A stretch of 64,000 nt of DNA from CAVTYH01 sp963738835 (GCA_963738835.1 CAVTYH010000006.1:62001-126000), one strand, 5' to 3'. Counted from the first letter of the stretch, positions 44,156-51,699 are shown. Program-made: numbers and translations. Notes: a model not told the origin generated them from the letters alone.

Positions 44156-44330
44156 GCGATTCCTTTTCTCCCGCTACTCCCGCCGCGAACTGATTGCTGC
44201 GTGTCCATTTTCGCAAGTTCGGTGCGAATCGGTTGATTATACCGCGGGGTTTTGCCCCTTGCGACCCCCGTTTTCCGGCAATCGCGCCACAATTCGGTTC
44301 ACCGCCCAGCCTGCCCGTTTGGCTCTCGTC

Positions 44331-44357
44331 ACATAGTCCGACCGTGTCGGTCTGGGA
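44331..44357. repeat. CATAGCCCGAC-family hairpin, second copy
   Basis: CATAGTCCGACCGTGTCGGTCTGGGA in two pieces: stem CCGACC / GGTCtGG with a GTGT loop. It is related to 31611-31633, with paired changes in the stem. It lies in the 346-bp gap between glgP and the PEP-CTERM gene; the only other thing there is the short remnant at 44431. Confidence 0.6.
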
Positions 44358-44430
44358 ATCCGGTGTTTAATGGACGCGCAACAATCCGCCTCGCTAAACT
44401 AAATTCCTGCCCGCCGCGTGGGAAACCGAA

Positions 44431-44505
44431 ATGCGAATTCAATTCTCGATCCGCGAATTGCTGCTTACGAATCTGCACTACCGAAGTGAGGCGGTTTCGA
44501 TATGA
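44431..44505 (+). pseudogene. Remnant of a short RFSIRDLL-type membrane gene
   Basis: An ATG-initiated frame of 24 codons reading MRIQFSIRELLLTNLHYRSE, i.e. the opening of the local MR-RFTIRDLLWL membrane-protein family without its transmembrane helix. Its leader (44393-44433) is about 85-90 percent identical by eye to the leader at 46884-46923. Its TGA overlaps the ATG of the next gene (ATGA). I read it as a decayed copy; translation as a leader peptide for the PEP-CTERM gene is possible. Confidence 0.55.
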
Positions 44506-45176
44506 AGATTTCATTGCCAATGACTGTGATTCTTGTAGTTTTCGGAGTCAGTCAGCTTTCAGCGTCAACGATCGACACGCTGCCGGTATTCTTGGCACGC
44601 AAAACCGACCAGACGATCGGAACGGCAAGTGGGGTTGCTCAGGACTTCATACCTACGCCCGGTACCACTGCGATCAACTCCTTCAGCTTCTATCTGCAAT
44701 ATGATCCTTCGGCTACGACGCTTAGCTTCTCGCTCTACGCCTGGGATGGAAAATTTCCCCTCGGCACCTCATTACTCACTGTCGCGACAACCAGCTCACC
44801 ACTTGTCGAACCTCCTAAACCAGGCGTAATTACCGACTTTCGCACAGTAACAGCGAATATCGGTTCCTTCCCGGTTACGCCTGGCAATCGCTATCTTGCT
44901 GCCATGTTTGCCTCCGGTCCCCCGAACGTTTCCCCGATCAGCACCGTGGCGACAGCGCTGCCTGCAGGCTCCGTATACCCCGGTGGCGATTTATACATTT
45001 TCACGCCACAGCCATTCGGACCGCAGTTCAATGATGCCGCTTTCACAGCGACATTTACCGGCGGCATCGATCAGATTTACACGACAGCTCCTGAACCATC
45101 GACCGTGACACTTTTCATGATTGGAACACTCGGGCTGCTATTGGCAAGCCAAACGCGCGCCGGAACGGGCCGATGA
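44502..45176 (+). CDS. PEP-CTERM sorting-domain protein
   Basis: 224-residue exported protein with signal peptide MKISLPMTVILVVFGVSQLSA and a C-terminal PEP-CTERM signal: APEPSTVTLFMIGTLGLLLA followed by a basic tail (QTRAGTGR). Such tails are processed by exosortase in bacteria that make exopolysaccharide. The middle part is a beta-rich domain (FSFYLQYDPSATTLSFSLYAWDGK, partly cited) with no catalytic motif visible. No exosortase gene is in the window. It starts by ATGA overlap with a remnant gene and ends by ATGA overlap with another. Confidence 0.88.
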   Translation: MKISLPMTVILVVFGVSQLSASTIDTLPVFLARKTDQTIGTASGVAQDFIPTPGTTAINSFSFYLQYDPSATTLSFSLYAWDGKFPLGTSLLTVATTSSPLVEPPKPGVITDFRTVTANIGSFPVTPGNRYLAAMFASGPPNVSPISTVATALPAGSVYPGGDLYIFTPQPFGPQFNDAAFTATFTGGIDQIYTTAPEPSTVTLFMIGTLGLLLASQTRAGTGR

Positions 45177-45285
45177 AACTCCGCTTCACCATCCGCGACT
45201 TGTTCTGGCTGGCTGCCCGGTGGTCGTCGGCGCGGCGTGGTGGGTCGATTCCCGGGAGCATGAAGGCTGCCGGCTAGGAACCTGA
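45173..45285 (+). pseudogene. Broken copy of the RFTIRDLLWL membrane-protein gene
   Basis: Begins MKLRFTIRDLFWLAA and then loses frame: one base is missing after GCC, and the shifted frame reads VVVGAAWWVDSREHEG to a TGA at 45283-45285, while the open frame hits TAG at 45275. Only about 35 codons remain. The start overlaps the stop of the PEP-CTERM gene. Related to the intact copy at 47249 and the remnants at 44431 and 47508. Confidence 0.65.
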
Positions 45286-45308
45286 TTCCGCGCAAAGACG
45301 TTAAGGCC

Positions 45309-45339
45309 AAAAAAATGCCGCGGTATTCTTTCCGCGGCA
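45309..45339 (-). terminator. Rho-independent terminator of the LamG/PEP-CTERM gene
   Basis: Read on the minus strand: stem TGCCGCGG / CCGCGGCA (45332-45339 and 45316-45323) with an eight-base loop, followed by seven Ts (45309-45315). It lies 51 bases after the stop of the minus-strand gene ending at 45390. This is the clearest intrinsic terminator in the window. Confidence 0.8.
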
Positions 45340-45389
45340 GCCCATTGGAAAATCGTGCTTAGCCGACATCAACACGTAACACGAGTTGG

Positions 45390-46316
45390 TCAGTCGTTCG
45401 CCTTAGGTCGTCGACGACGAATTGCACAGGCCAGGTTAGCCAGTCCGATCAGGCCCAGCACGGCCGTGGCGGGCTCAGGTACGGGAATCGGACCGGATTC
45501 AAAATGCGCGGAAACTTCCGCCGGTGTCAGCGCGTTGTTGTAGATATCAAACTCGTTGATCAAACCCGCGATGCCCGAGTCGCCGTTGTACAGCGAGCCG
45601 CCCAGAAATAGCCGTTCGCTGGAGAGCGCAGCCAGCGATTCTGCGGGCGACATCGTCAACGCTTGCTGAAGCACACCGTCGATGTACAGCGTCAATACGT
45701 TATTCACCCCACTCGGTGCCATGGTGGCGACCAGATGATGTTGAACATTGGGAGGGATGATGTCGGCAGGTCCACCGGAACCGGTTCCGAAGGGTGTGCT
45801 GACAAACTCTTCAGCCGTGAAGCCCGCTGTGCCCGGTGGCGTTGGACTATAGGTTAGCCGGGCTCGGACATTATTCCCCCCGTTGTTATTCAAATTGGAA
45901 ATCAAATAGCCGTAGCCGAAGCCGCTATTATCTTCCGGCGGCGTGGTGGGCGAACCATCGTTGGTTCCGCCGATGTTCCAAAGCTGAGTGAAGGGGGCGG
46001 CCGGAGCAGACAAAGTAAACCACGTTTCGACCGTCAAGCTCGTATAGGACGGAATATTGATCGCTGGTCCCGAAAACTCAAACCGCTGGGTGTTGCTGCT
46101 ATTGGTGCCCGCCGTCGAAAAGCGACCGTAAGCTTGATTCCCGATCGTGACAAAATCTGCGCCATTCACTGCGGTACCGTTGACTCCGCCTACCGAGTCG
46201 TCCACCGTTCCATTATTAAAAGTGTACTGATGTGTCAGTGTTGCGCCCGCCGTTCGGGCCGTGACAACAACGCCACACAACGCGAAAACCCCAAACCACT
46301 TGTTGATGAACCTCAT
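45390..46316 (-). CDS. LamG-domain PEP-CTERM protein
   Basis: 308-residue exported protein. A signal peptide (residues 1-25) is followed by a concanavalin A-like LamG jelly roll from LTHQYTFNNGTVDDSVGG to about residue 270. Signature strands are SYTSLTVETWFTLSAP, HHLVATMAPSGVNNVLTLYIDG and NEFDIYNNALTPAEVSAHF. The C-terminus is a PEP-CTERM signal: VPEPATAVLGLIGLANLACA then RRRRPKAND. It probably binds carbohydrate or exopolysaccharide at the surface. It ends at the terminator above and is convergent with the other PEP-CTERM gene. Confidence 0.9.
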   Translation of the reverse strand: MRFINKWFGVFALCGVVVTARTAGATLTHQYTFNNGTVDDSVGGVNGTAVNGADFVTIGNQAYGRFSTAGTNSSNTQRFEFSGPAINIPSYTSLTVETWFTLSAPAAPFTQLWNIGGTNDGSPTTPPEDNSGFGYGYLISNLNNNGGNNVRARLTYSPTPPGTAGFTAEEFVSTPFGTGSGGPADIIPPNVQHHLVATMAPSGVNNVLTLYIDGVLQQALTMSPAESLAALSSERLFLGGSLYNGDSGIAGLINEFDIYNNALTPAEVSAHFESGPIPVPEPATAVLGLIGLANLACAIRRRRPKAND

Positions 46317-46439
46317 TGCAAGCCTCTTCTTGTGAGCAGTCTAGGGAAACACCCCCACAGGCAGATCTTCCGGGAGAAAGCGCCTTCGCACAGACCACTT
46401 CATGCTCCCGCTCCTTACCCCATTTGAATGAGTATCATC

Positions 46440-46824
46440 CTACACTATGGCGGCCGGCGTGTCACGAAGTATTTTGTGCATTTTCCCTAAACTACCATTT
46501 AGTAAAGCTCCGCTGACCGCTTCCTGCGGCGGTTTTGGTTCGATCCTTGGGTCGGGAAACAGTCTCCGCGCCAACTCGGCATCCGCCGTTAATGTGGTCA
46601 CTCTGGCTTGCGACGATTCTCCAAATAATCGCAGCGACCACGGCGCCGGCGTCTTAACGCCAAAGCCAGGATAAGAATACGAAACCCCTCGTACTCGTAG
46701 GAAGTAGGAATTCGTGCCGCTGCCGAATCCAATTAAGCTGGTAAGCAACCCAGCCCATCGGCAAGCTGGCCAGCGCTACTAACACAAGCAGCGTTCGCAG
46801 CGAGAATCGTGGCCTGAATCTCAT
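46440..46824 (-). pseudogene. Short membrane protein of the RFSLRTLLVLVAL type, frameshifted
   Basis: From the ATG at 46824 it reads MRFRPRFSLRTLLVLVALAS then LPMGWVAYQLNWIRQRHEFL, a planctomycete family with one N-terminal helix and an RQRHEF coiled start. An indel near 46740 changes frame; the matching continuation (FLRVRGVSYSYPGFGVKTPAPWSLRLFGE, partly cited) runs to 46440. The APWSLRLFGE motif is characteristic of this family in my recollection. The restored length is about 128 residues. Function unknown. Confidence 0.65.
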
Positions 46825-46920
46825 GCCCCGCATTGGAACCGCTCAGCCTTGCAGATCGAACTTTGATCTTGTGTGGCTGCCCCGCTAAACTTAATTCCTG
46901 CTCGCCGCGAGAGAAGCCGA

Positions 46921-47244
46921 ATGAAGAGTATTTCGGAAATCGAAGCCCTGCTGGTAGACACGATCAACGATGTCTACCAGCGCCCTTATTTGTATGGTCC
47001 CACTGCATCCGAGGTGGATTGTAGATTAGACCTTTTGCACTGGGTCTATGCGCATTGCAGGGGAGAAGCTCAAAGACTTGGCGATTCAAAGAAACTGGCC
47101 GGAGATGCCGACCTTCGTAGCTACGGCTCTTTCTGGCGTGCCTATTATAAAGGCAAGCCAGATTACAACGAGAATGATGCCGCTGCGATAAGCTATGTCG
47201 TAGAGCGTTGGAAGCAAGTGAGTGCTGCCCTTGGTGTGAGCTAG
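46921..47244 (+). CDS. Small soluble hypothetical protein
   Basis: 107-residue protein from the ATG at 46921 (MKSISEIEALLVDTINDVYQ). Helical and charged, with WVYAHCRGEAQRLGDSKKLAG and YGSFWRAYYKGKPDYNENDA segments. Not recognised. Its leader (46884-46923) duplicates the leader of the remnant at 44431. It is followed after four bases by a gene of the RFTIRDLLWL family on the same strand, so the two may be cotranscribed. Confidence 0.6.
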   Translation: MKSISEIEALLVDTINDVYQRPYLYGPTASEVDCRLDLLHWVYAHCRGEAQRLGDSKKLAGDADLRSYGSFWRAYYKGKPDYNENDAAAISYVVERWKQVSAALGVS

Positions 47245-47248
47245 CCCC

Positions 47249-47476
47249 ATGCGTCTCCGCTTCACCATCCGCGACTTGCTCTGGCTGGCTGCCTTGGTGG
47301 CACTGGCCGTGGGGTGGTGGTTAGATCGCAATAACTTAGCGCGTGAGGTTGATTCTCTCAAAACTCAGCCGCTTGGGCCATTTACTATCCGGTTGAAAGA
47401 AACGTACAGCGATCCGATTCCGACGGATTACAGTCTCATAGGACCACCGCTGCAATCACCGACACCAACAAAATGA
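47249..47476 (+). CDS. Short membrane protein, RFTIRDLLWL family
   Basis: 75-residue protein beginning MRLRFTIRDLLWLAALVALA, with one helix (residues 9-24), then WWLDRNNLAREVDSLKTQP. It is the intact local member of a family with several remnants nearby (44431, 45173, 47508). A 21-base stretch from its start, CGACTTGCTCTGGCTGGCTGC in two parts (47272-47292), recurs exactly at 47507-47527. Members are typical of planctomycetes; the function is unknown. The start lies four bases after the previous stop. Confidence 0.65.
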   Translation: MRLRFTIRDLLWLAALVALAVGWWLDRNNLAREVDSLKTQPLGPFTIRLKETYSDPIPTDYSLIGPPLQSPTPTK

Positions 47477-47539
47477 CGCACAAGCAATGCGGTCGTAAGA
47501 CACGGCCGACTTGCTCTGGCTGGCTGCGCGGATGGTAGA

Positions 47540-47806
47540 ATGGCGGGCGTGGACGAATTACGGAAAATCATTCGTGCGGCAGTATTTGCGATCGCCATCG
47601 CGTTTGTGGTGGTGGCTCTCTATTTCGGCGCTTATTTCTGCGTGGGGCAAAGATGGGCTGGTGGTGGAACCGATCCAGAAACAGGCCGACCGTTCGAGGT
47701 CCAGGCATTCCACAGCGAATGGCAGGCAAAAGTGTTTATGCCGGCAGCAGCGGCAGAATCATTCCTCTCTAAGAAAGACGTTAATGCCGTCTGGATTAAC
47801 AAATAG
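47540..47806 (+). CDS. Small membrane protein
   Basis: 88-residue protein (MAGVDELRKIIRAAVFAIAI) with one transmembrane helix at residues about 13-35, then a soluble part with GGGTDPETGRPFEVQAFHSE and a C-terminal KKDVNAVWINK. Not recognised. Just upstream (47507-47527) is an exact 21-base copy of the previous gene's RDLLWLAA segment, so this gene may have replaced the body of another family member. Moderately convincing as a real gene. Confidence 0.5.
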   Translation: MAGVDELRKIIRAAVFAIAIAFVVVALYFGAYFCVGQRWAGGGTDPETGRPFEVQAFHSEWQAKVFMPAAAAESFLSKKDVNAVWINK

Positions 47807-47873
47807 CAACATTCTATTCCGCCACTGCCCACACACATTCTTGAAGATCGCGAAAAATGGCCTAAAAAAACGC

Positions 47874-47902
47874 TTGATATTTGATCATGTGTACAGTATA
47901 AT
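47874..47902 (+). promoter_or_regulatory. Near-consensus sigma-70 promoter
   Basis: TTGATA (47874-47879), a 17-base spacer and TATAAT (47897-47902). This is the best-looking vegetative promoter in the window. Transcription would start near 47909, in front of a structured segment and a 25-codon reading frame instead of an ordinary gene. Confidence 0.8.
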
Positions 47903-47907
47903 ATGCA

Positions 47908-48090
47908 GCGATCAGGCAAGAGGTTTTGCCTGGATTGACCTGTGCCGTAGCTAGCCGGAGGCGACCGCTGCATGGTGCCCGGCCCTCCGGAGAATCACCA
48001 GTGGACCATCCACTTGCCCAAACTCCGGAAGCTGTTAGCATCCGGCTAGGGACCGCCGCTTGTTCGTGAGCTGCGCTCTAAGCTCAATTT
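47908..48090 (+). ncRNA. Candidate structured RNA and/or 25-codon small gene
   Basis: Downstream of the promoter at 47874. Hairpin CAGGCAA / TTGCCTG (47913-47919, 47926-47932); a perfect long-range stem CTAGCCGGA / TCCGGCTAG (47951-47959, 48041-48049) enclosing GGTG...CACC and a hairpin AGTGGA-CCA-TCCACT; and a weak GAGCT...AGCTC hairpin before AATTTT near 48068-48090 as a possible end. Inside it, a frame at 47972-48049 starts ATG ten bases after GGAGG and encodes MVPGPPENHQWTIHLPKLRK plus LLASG, a basic amphipathic peptide. It matches no RNA family I know (not tmRNA, RNase P, SRP or 6S by eye). It could be an sRNA, a type I toxin-like peptide or a mobile-element end. Confidence 0.45.
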
Positions 48091-48095
48091 TGGCA

Positions 48096-48317
48096 ATTTT
48101 GTCGAAAACGTGAGATTATGCGAAACGCTTTGCCATCATTGAGGTTATTGCCGGCCGGACAGACGCCATTGGGTATGTCGCGGACAAAAAGGGTCGAATT
48201 TTGTCGCCAGCGCTCGCTGGAAATCGTGAGAATTACAGGCGATTGGCGCACAGCGTGGCGACAGAATTGGGGAATTTTGTCGCTGTTTTTGCGATTTCCG
48301 CAAAACGCGACAAAATT
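48096..48317. repeat. Four AATTTTGTCG boxes with an 18-bp hairpin
   Basis: The 10-mer AATTTTGTCG occurs at 48096, 48197 and 48273 and, inverted, at 48308-48317. The last two form the base of a long hairpin: 11 bp (48273-48283 with 48307-48317), a small internal loop, then 7 bp TTTTGCG / CGCAAAA and a five-base loop. A further hairpin CCAGCG-CT-CGCTGG follows the second box. The region 48091-48502 is otherwise noncoding and lies ahead of the acyl-CoA dehydrogenase gene. Confidence 0.65.
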
Positions 48318-48502
48318 CGGCGAAGTCGGCTCGAGAAAACACGAACAAAAATTGGGCCGCGCAAAGATTGGCAAAACACCCTGCGCAAAATTCCCGTCGC
48401 ATGCCGTGGCCTGTCGAACAGGGTTGACGCACCGCTAAAATTGGACGCGGTAAAAATTCCACGCTGCCCGACCGGCGACGGTCGCAGGCAATCGGCAACT
48501 TT

Positions 48503-49582
48503 ATGACAGCCATCGAACCGATCATGACGCCCGAAGGTTCAGCCCTGGATTTGTTGTGCGCGGAACTGGCTGCTCGCGCCGGCGGTTTGGATGTTTCGGG
48601 AGCCTGGCCCGAAGAACAACTGCGGCTGTTGGGCGAGGCCGGAGTCTATCGCTGGTTTTTGCCTCGCGATTTGGGCGGGCTGGATTGGAACGAACAAGAT
48701 TTGGCGCACGGCTACATGAGGCTAGCGGCAGCCTGCCTGACAACGACGTTCATTCTCACGCAGCGCAGCGGGGCGGTGCGACGGATTGCCGATTGTGAAA
48801 ATCAAGCGGTACAGCAACGGTTGCTGCCGACACTGGCCGATGGAACGAGCTTTGCGACGGTGGGCATCTCGCATTTGACGACCAGTCGGCGGCATCTGGC
48901 CAAGCCGGTTTTGGCGGCCCGGGAAACTGCGGCTGGTATTGTGCTCGACGGATATAGCCCCTGGGTGACCGGCACTGCCCATGCCGATACGGTGGTGCTG
49001 GGCGCCACGCTAGACGACGGTCGGCAAATTCTTGTCGCTTTGCCGATGTTGCTGCCAGGTATTTCGACACCGCCCCATGCCCAGCTGCTTGGTTTGACGG
49101 CGAGTCATACTGGTCCGCTGGAATGTCACCATGTCGAAGTGGACCGCGCGTGGTTACTCGACGGCCCGGCTGAAAACGTCATGGCTGGTCGCAGCGGTAC
49201 GAAAACCGGCGGGCTGCAAACCTCGGCGCTGGCGATTGGATTATCGTCGTCGGCGATTGAGTTTTTAGAGCGAGAGAGCGAAAAGCGAAATGACTTGGCA
49301 AATGCTGCGGCAAATTTGCGGCACGAGCATAGCCAATTAGAAAGCGATTTGCTGGGGACTGCCGCTGGTTTAGAGATTTGCTCTGGTGATGAATTACGAG
49401 CCCGCGCAAACAGCCTGGTATTGCGATCGGCCCAGGCGGCGCTGGCGGCGGCGAAGGGCACCGGCTACGTCGTCGGACATCCGGCCGGACGTTGGTGCCG
49501 CGAAGCGCTGTTTTTTCTCGTCTGGAGTTGCCCGCAACCGGTGATGACGGCGAATCTGTGCGAACTGGCGGGGCTGGGATAG
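48503..49582 (+). CDS. Acyl-CoA dehydrogenase family protein
   Basis: 359-residue flavoprotein-like protein of the acyl-CoA dehydrogenase superfamily. The N-terminal helical domain has LCAELAARAGGLDVSGAWPEEQLRLLGEAGVYRWFLPRDLGG (partly cited), then LTTTFILTQRSGAVRRI. A beta domain follows with FATVGISHLTTSRRH and GIVLDGYSPWVTGTAHADTVV, the substrate/FAD segment. The C-terminal helical domain is shorter than usual and I do not see the catalytic Glu of standard enzymes, so it may be an oxidase- or flavin-hydroxylase-like variant. It stands alone, after a long repeat-bearing leader. Confidence 0.85.
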   Translation: MTAIEPIMTPEGSALDLLCAELAARAGGLDVSGAWPEEQLRLLGEAGVYRWFLPRDLGGLDWNEQDLAHGYMRLAAACLTTTFILTQRSGAVRRIADCENQAVQQRLLPTLADGTSFATVGISHLTTSRRHLAKPVLAARETAAGIVLDGYSPWVTGTAHADTVVLGATLDDGRQILVALPMLLPGISTPPHAQLLGLTASHTGPLECHHVEVDRAWLLDGPAENVMAGRSGTKTGGLQTSALAIGLSSSAIEFLERESEKRNDLANAAANLRHEHSQLESDLLGTAAGLEICSGDELRARANSLVLRSAQAALAAAKGTGYVVGHPAGRWCREALFFLVWSCPQPVMTANLCELAGLG

Positions 49583-49585
49583 TGT

Positions 49586-49645
49586 CGTGTAGCGGCGCAG
49601 CTTGCTCCCCGATGATGCCGGGCCGAGCCCGGCTGCTAAACCTCA
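49586..49645. repeat. TGTAGCGG repeat, variant third copy
   Basis: GTGTAGCGGCGCAGCTTGCTC, then a 7-bp stem GCCGGGC / GCCCGGC in reverse order to 32034, ending GCTAAACC. It lies between convergent genes and touches the stop of the glycosyltransferase gene. Confidence 0.6.
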
Positions 49646-51013
49646 ATTGACGGCCGTCCGCGCAACAACTCTCCGATACAATTCGCGATGCTGACGAGCC
49701 ATATCGGCGGCCGAATAATGTGTGTGGATTGCTGCATGTCCGCGGCGTCCGTGCTCGTCGATCAAAGTTCGATCGACGATGAATTGGCGCAGCTTCGCGG
49801 CCAAATCGGCCGGGTTGTTCGGCTCGCACAACAATCCGCCGCTGGTGTGTTCAATCATTTCCGGAAATGCGCCGTGCCGCGGCGCTACGACCGGAACGCC
49901 GTTAGCGAACGCCTCCAGCACCGACAATCCTTTGCTTTCGTGATAGATCGTGGCCATGCCCATTACGTCGATCGAGTGCAGGAACGCAATTTTCTGCGGT
50001 CGATCCAGCTCGCCGACATATTCAAAACGATCAGCCAGGCCCAGCCGCTTGATCTGAGACAGCAGGGTTTCGTAGTACGGTTCATCGCCGGACGATTTGT
50101 AACCGCCGATGCGCAATCGGACCGGCGGCAGCGCGGGATCGGAATTCAAAGTCGCAAACGACTCGACCAGCAGGTGCAAACCTTTTTCCGGAGCGATGCG
50201 GCCGAAGTAGCCGATCGTCAGCGGTTCGCTGCTCGCGGTTTGCGTCCGCAGCCGATGCCCGTCCAAATCCAGTCCGTGGCGAATGACTTCGGTTCGGCTA
50301 CGATTGATGCTCATGTAGTCGGCCATGAAATCGGCGAAGTACCGGTTATACGCGACAAAGGTATCGACCTCGCCGGCCCGCTGCCGCAGCAGGCTCCGTA
50401 CTTCGCTGTAGTGCGGCTCTTTGAGTTGCTCTACAAACCAATCTTCGCCCGCCAGGCCGCAGACAATCGGCACGCTCAGGCGTTTCCGCAGCGGCTCGGC
50501 CATGCCCAACAGCAAGGCGTTGGAAAGATGAATCACATCGGGCCGCGCCTCGCTTTCCAGCCAGCGGACCAGTTTTTCGATTTCTTTTCGCTGCCGGCCA
50601 TGTTCGCCTTGCAAGGTGGAAACGGTAAGCGCGCCGAGTTTCGCCGCTTCCATGCCGGCGCTGCGGCGCGACAGCCAATTCAACAGCCGCGGAGAATCGA
50701 ACAGCCGATCAATGAACCACGGCGTGTGGCGAAACAGCGCCGAGTGCTGCTGCAAATACACGTTCACACCGCCGAAGAAAATGCGATCCAGGCTGACGTT
50801 TTCTTCATCGGTCCGCAGCGGTGTGAACGTCGGCACCAGCAAAATATCTTCGCCCAAAGCTCGCAGCGATTTCGCCAGACCGTTGTCGTGCAAACAAGAA
50901 CCGCAATAACGCGAGGCGGCGCCGGCGGTGAGATAGACGATGCGCAGCGTCGAACGGCTCCCGGCGGTTTGCGGCGGGGCCGGCGTTGCGACGGCAGTGG
51001 AAGGGATTGGCAT
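49643..51013 (-). CDS. GT4 family glycosyltransferase
   Basis: 456-residue retaining glycosyltransferase with the GT-B fold. After a short Ala/Pro-rich start come IVYLTAGAASRYCGSCLHDN and DILLVPTFTPL (N-terminal Rossmann domain). The C-terminal domain has TIGYFGRIAPEKGLHLLVES, ESKGLSVLEAFANGVPVVAP with the E-x7-E donor-site pattern, and GGLLCEPNNPADLA. The CGSCLHDN segment is typical of a planctomycete subfamily. The acceptor is unknown. It is the last gene of a run with the chorismate-lyase-like and polyprenyl synthase genes upstream, which may indicate a lipid-linked product. Confidence 0.92.
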   Translation of the reverse strand: MPIPSTAVATPAPPQTAGSRSTLRIVYLTAGAASRYCGSCLHDNGLAKSLRALGEDILLVPTFTPLRTDEENVSLDRIFFGGVNVYLQQHSALFRHTPWFIDRLFDSPRLLNWLSRRSAGMEAAKLGALTVSTLQGEHGRQRKEIEKLVRWLESEARPDVIHLSNALLLGMAEPLRKRLSVPIVCGLAGEDWFVEQLKEPHYSEVRSLLRQRAGEVDTFVAYNRYFADFMADYMSINRSRTEVIRHGLDLDGHRLRTQTASSEPLTIGYFGRIAPEKGLHLLVESFATLNSDPALPPVRLRIGGYKSSGDEPYYETLLSQIKRLGLADRFEYVGELDRPQKIAFLHSIDVMGMATIYHESKGLSVLEAFANGVPVVAPRHGAFPEMIEHTSGGLLCEPNNPADLAAKLRQFIVDRTLIDEHGRRGHAAIHTHYSAADMARQHRELYRRVVARTAVN

Positions 51014-51046
51014 GCGGCAGGGTTCGCGCGACCAACGGTCGCGGCA

Positions 51047-51592
51047 TTACAGAACCGGGGCGACAATCTCTAACAATTCTACCGCCGGTTCGCCGTTACA
51101 GTGAATAATTGCCGTGCGACCGTAAGTGAATTCGCCGGGGGCCGTGCCCAGTAATCGGCAGAGATCGGCCCCTGGTTTCACCTGCCACAGAGCCATCAGT
51201 TCGATTTCGCGCAGCACGTTGTGTTGGATCAAGATTCGGCCAAGAGGCGCTGATCGGCTTTCAATTTCTCGCCGCACTTCCGGGCTGAAATACTCGAAAT
51301 TCAGCCGCACAATGCCAAATTGCACGACGCGACCATCCGACTGCCGATTTAGTAAAATTCTGCGCGAATAATGATGACCTTCCGTCCTCGATTCCAACAC
51401 TTGAACGTTGACCAGACAGTTGTGAAATCGTTCGACGGTGACGGTCATATGATGCTCGTGCGCGAGCAACTGCGAGTAAGGCTCCGGAATTTGATTTGCC
51501 GAGACCTGGTGGAGTTGGCCCAGATCGCTCGGCTGTTCGTAAAACAGCCCTACAAGAGTCGCTAACTCGGCGGTAACAGGAGAGGCAGGCAC
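51047..51592 (-). CDS. UbiC/chorismate-lyase-fold-like protein
   Basis: 181-residue soluble protein. LLAHEHHMTVTVERFHNCLV, YSRRILLNRQSDGRVVQFGIVR, the LGRILIQHNVLREIELMALW stretch and C-terminal YGRTAIIHCNGEPAVELLEIV follow the order of the chorismate pyruvate-lyase (UbiC/DUF98-like) fold, in which the Arg of the QFGIVR-like strand and the late Glu bind substrate. I cannot confirm the catalytic set, so only the fold is proposed. It lies between a polyprenyl synthase and a GT4, consistent with quinone or prenylated-aromatic chemistry, or just with a lineage-specific hypothetical. Confidence 0.65.
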   Translation of the reverse strand: MPASPVTAELATLVGLFYEQPSDLGQLHQVSANQIPEPYSQLLAHEHHMTVTVERFHNCLVNVQVLESRTEGHHYSRRILLNRQSDGRVVQFGIVRLNFEYFSPEVRREIESRSAPLGRILIQHNVLREIELMALWQVKPGADLCRLLGTAPGEFTYGRTAIIHCNGEPAVELLEIVAPVL

Positions 51593-51699
51593 GAGGGCGG
51601 CAAGCGGGAGTTCCAGGCGGGCAATACTACGCTTGCGGTTTAGCGACAGCGTTTACCCGCCAAGCCGCAAATGGAGTGTGGTGAGCAGCACGATCAATC

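Noticed and set aside
44431..44505. A regulatory leader peptide for the PEP-CTERM gene
   Set aside because: Its sequence is the start of the local RFTIRDLL membrane family, so a gene remnant is the simpler reading, though the ATGA overlap keeps the alternative open.
47908..48060. Known RNAs (tmRNA, RNase P RNA, SRP RNA, 6S RNA, cobalamin riboswitch)
   Set aside because: None of their conserved core sequences is present. A loose resemblance to SRP RNA in GGTGCCC and CCGGAAGC is not enough without the domain IV loop.
48096..48317. A chromosomal replication origin with DnaA boxes
   Set aside because: The repeated word AATTTTGTCG does not match TTATCCACA, and no dnaA, dnaN or gyrase gene is near.
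49688..51073. A 461-codon open frame on the plus strand
   Set aside because: It lies wholly opposite the GT4 gene, whose motifs are clear. The antisense protein is Arg/Gln/His-rich with no domain, as expected from GC-biased codons read backwards.
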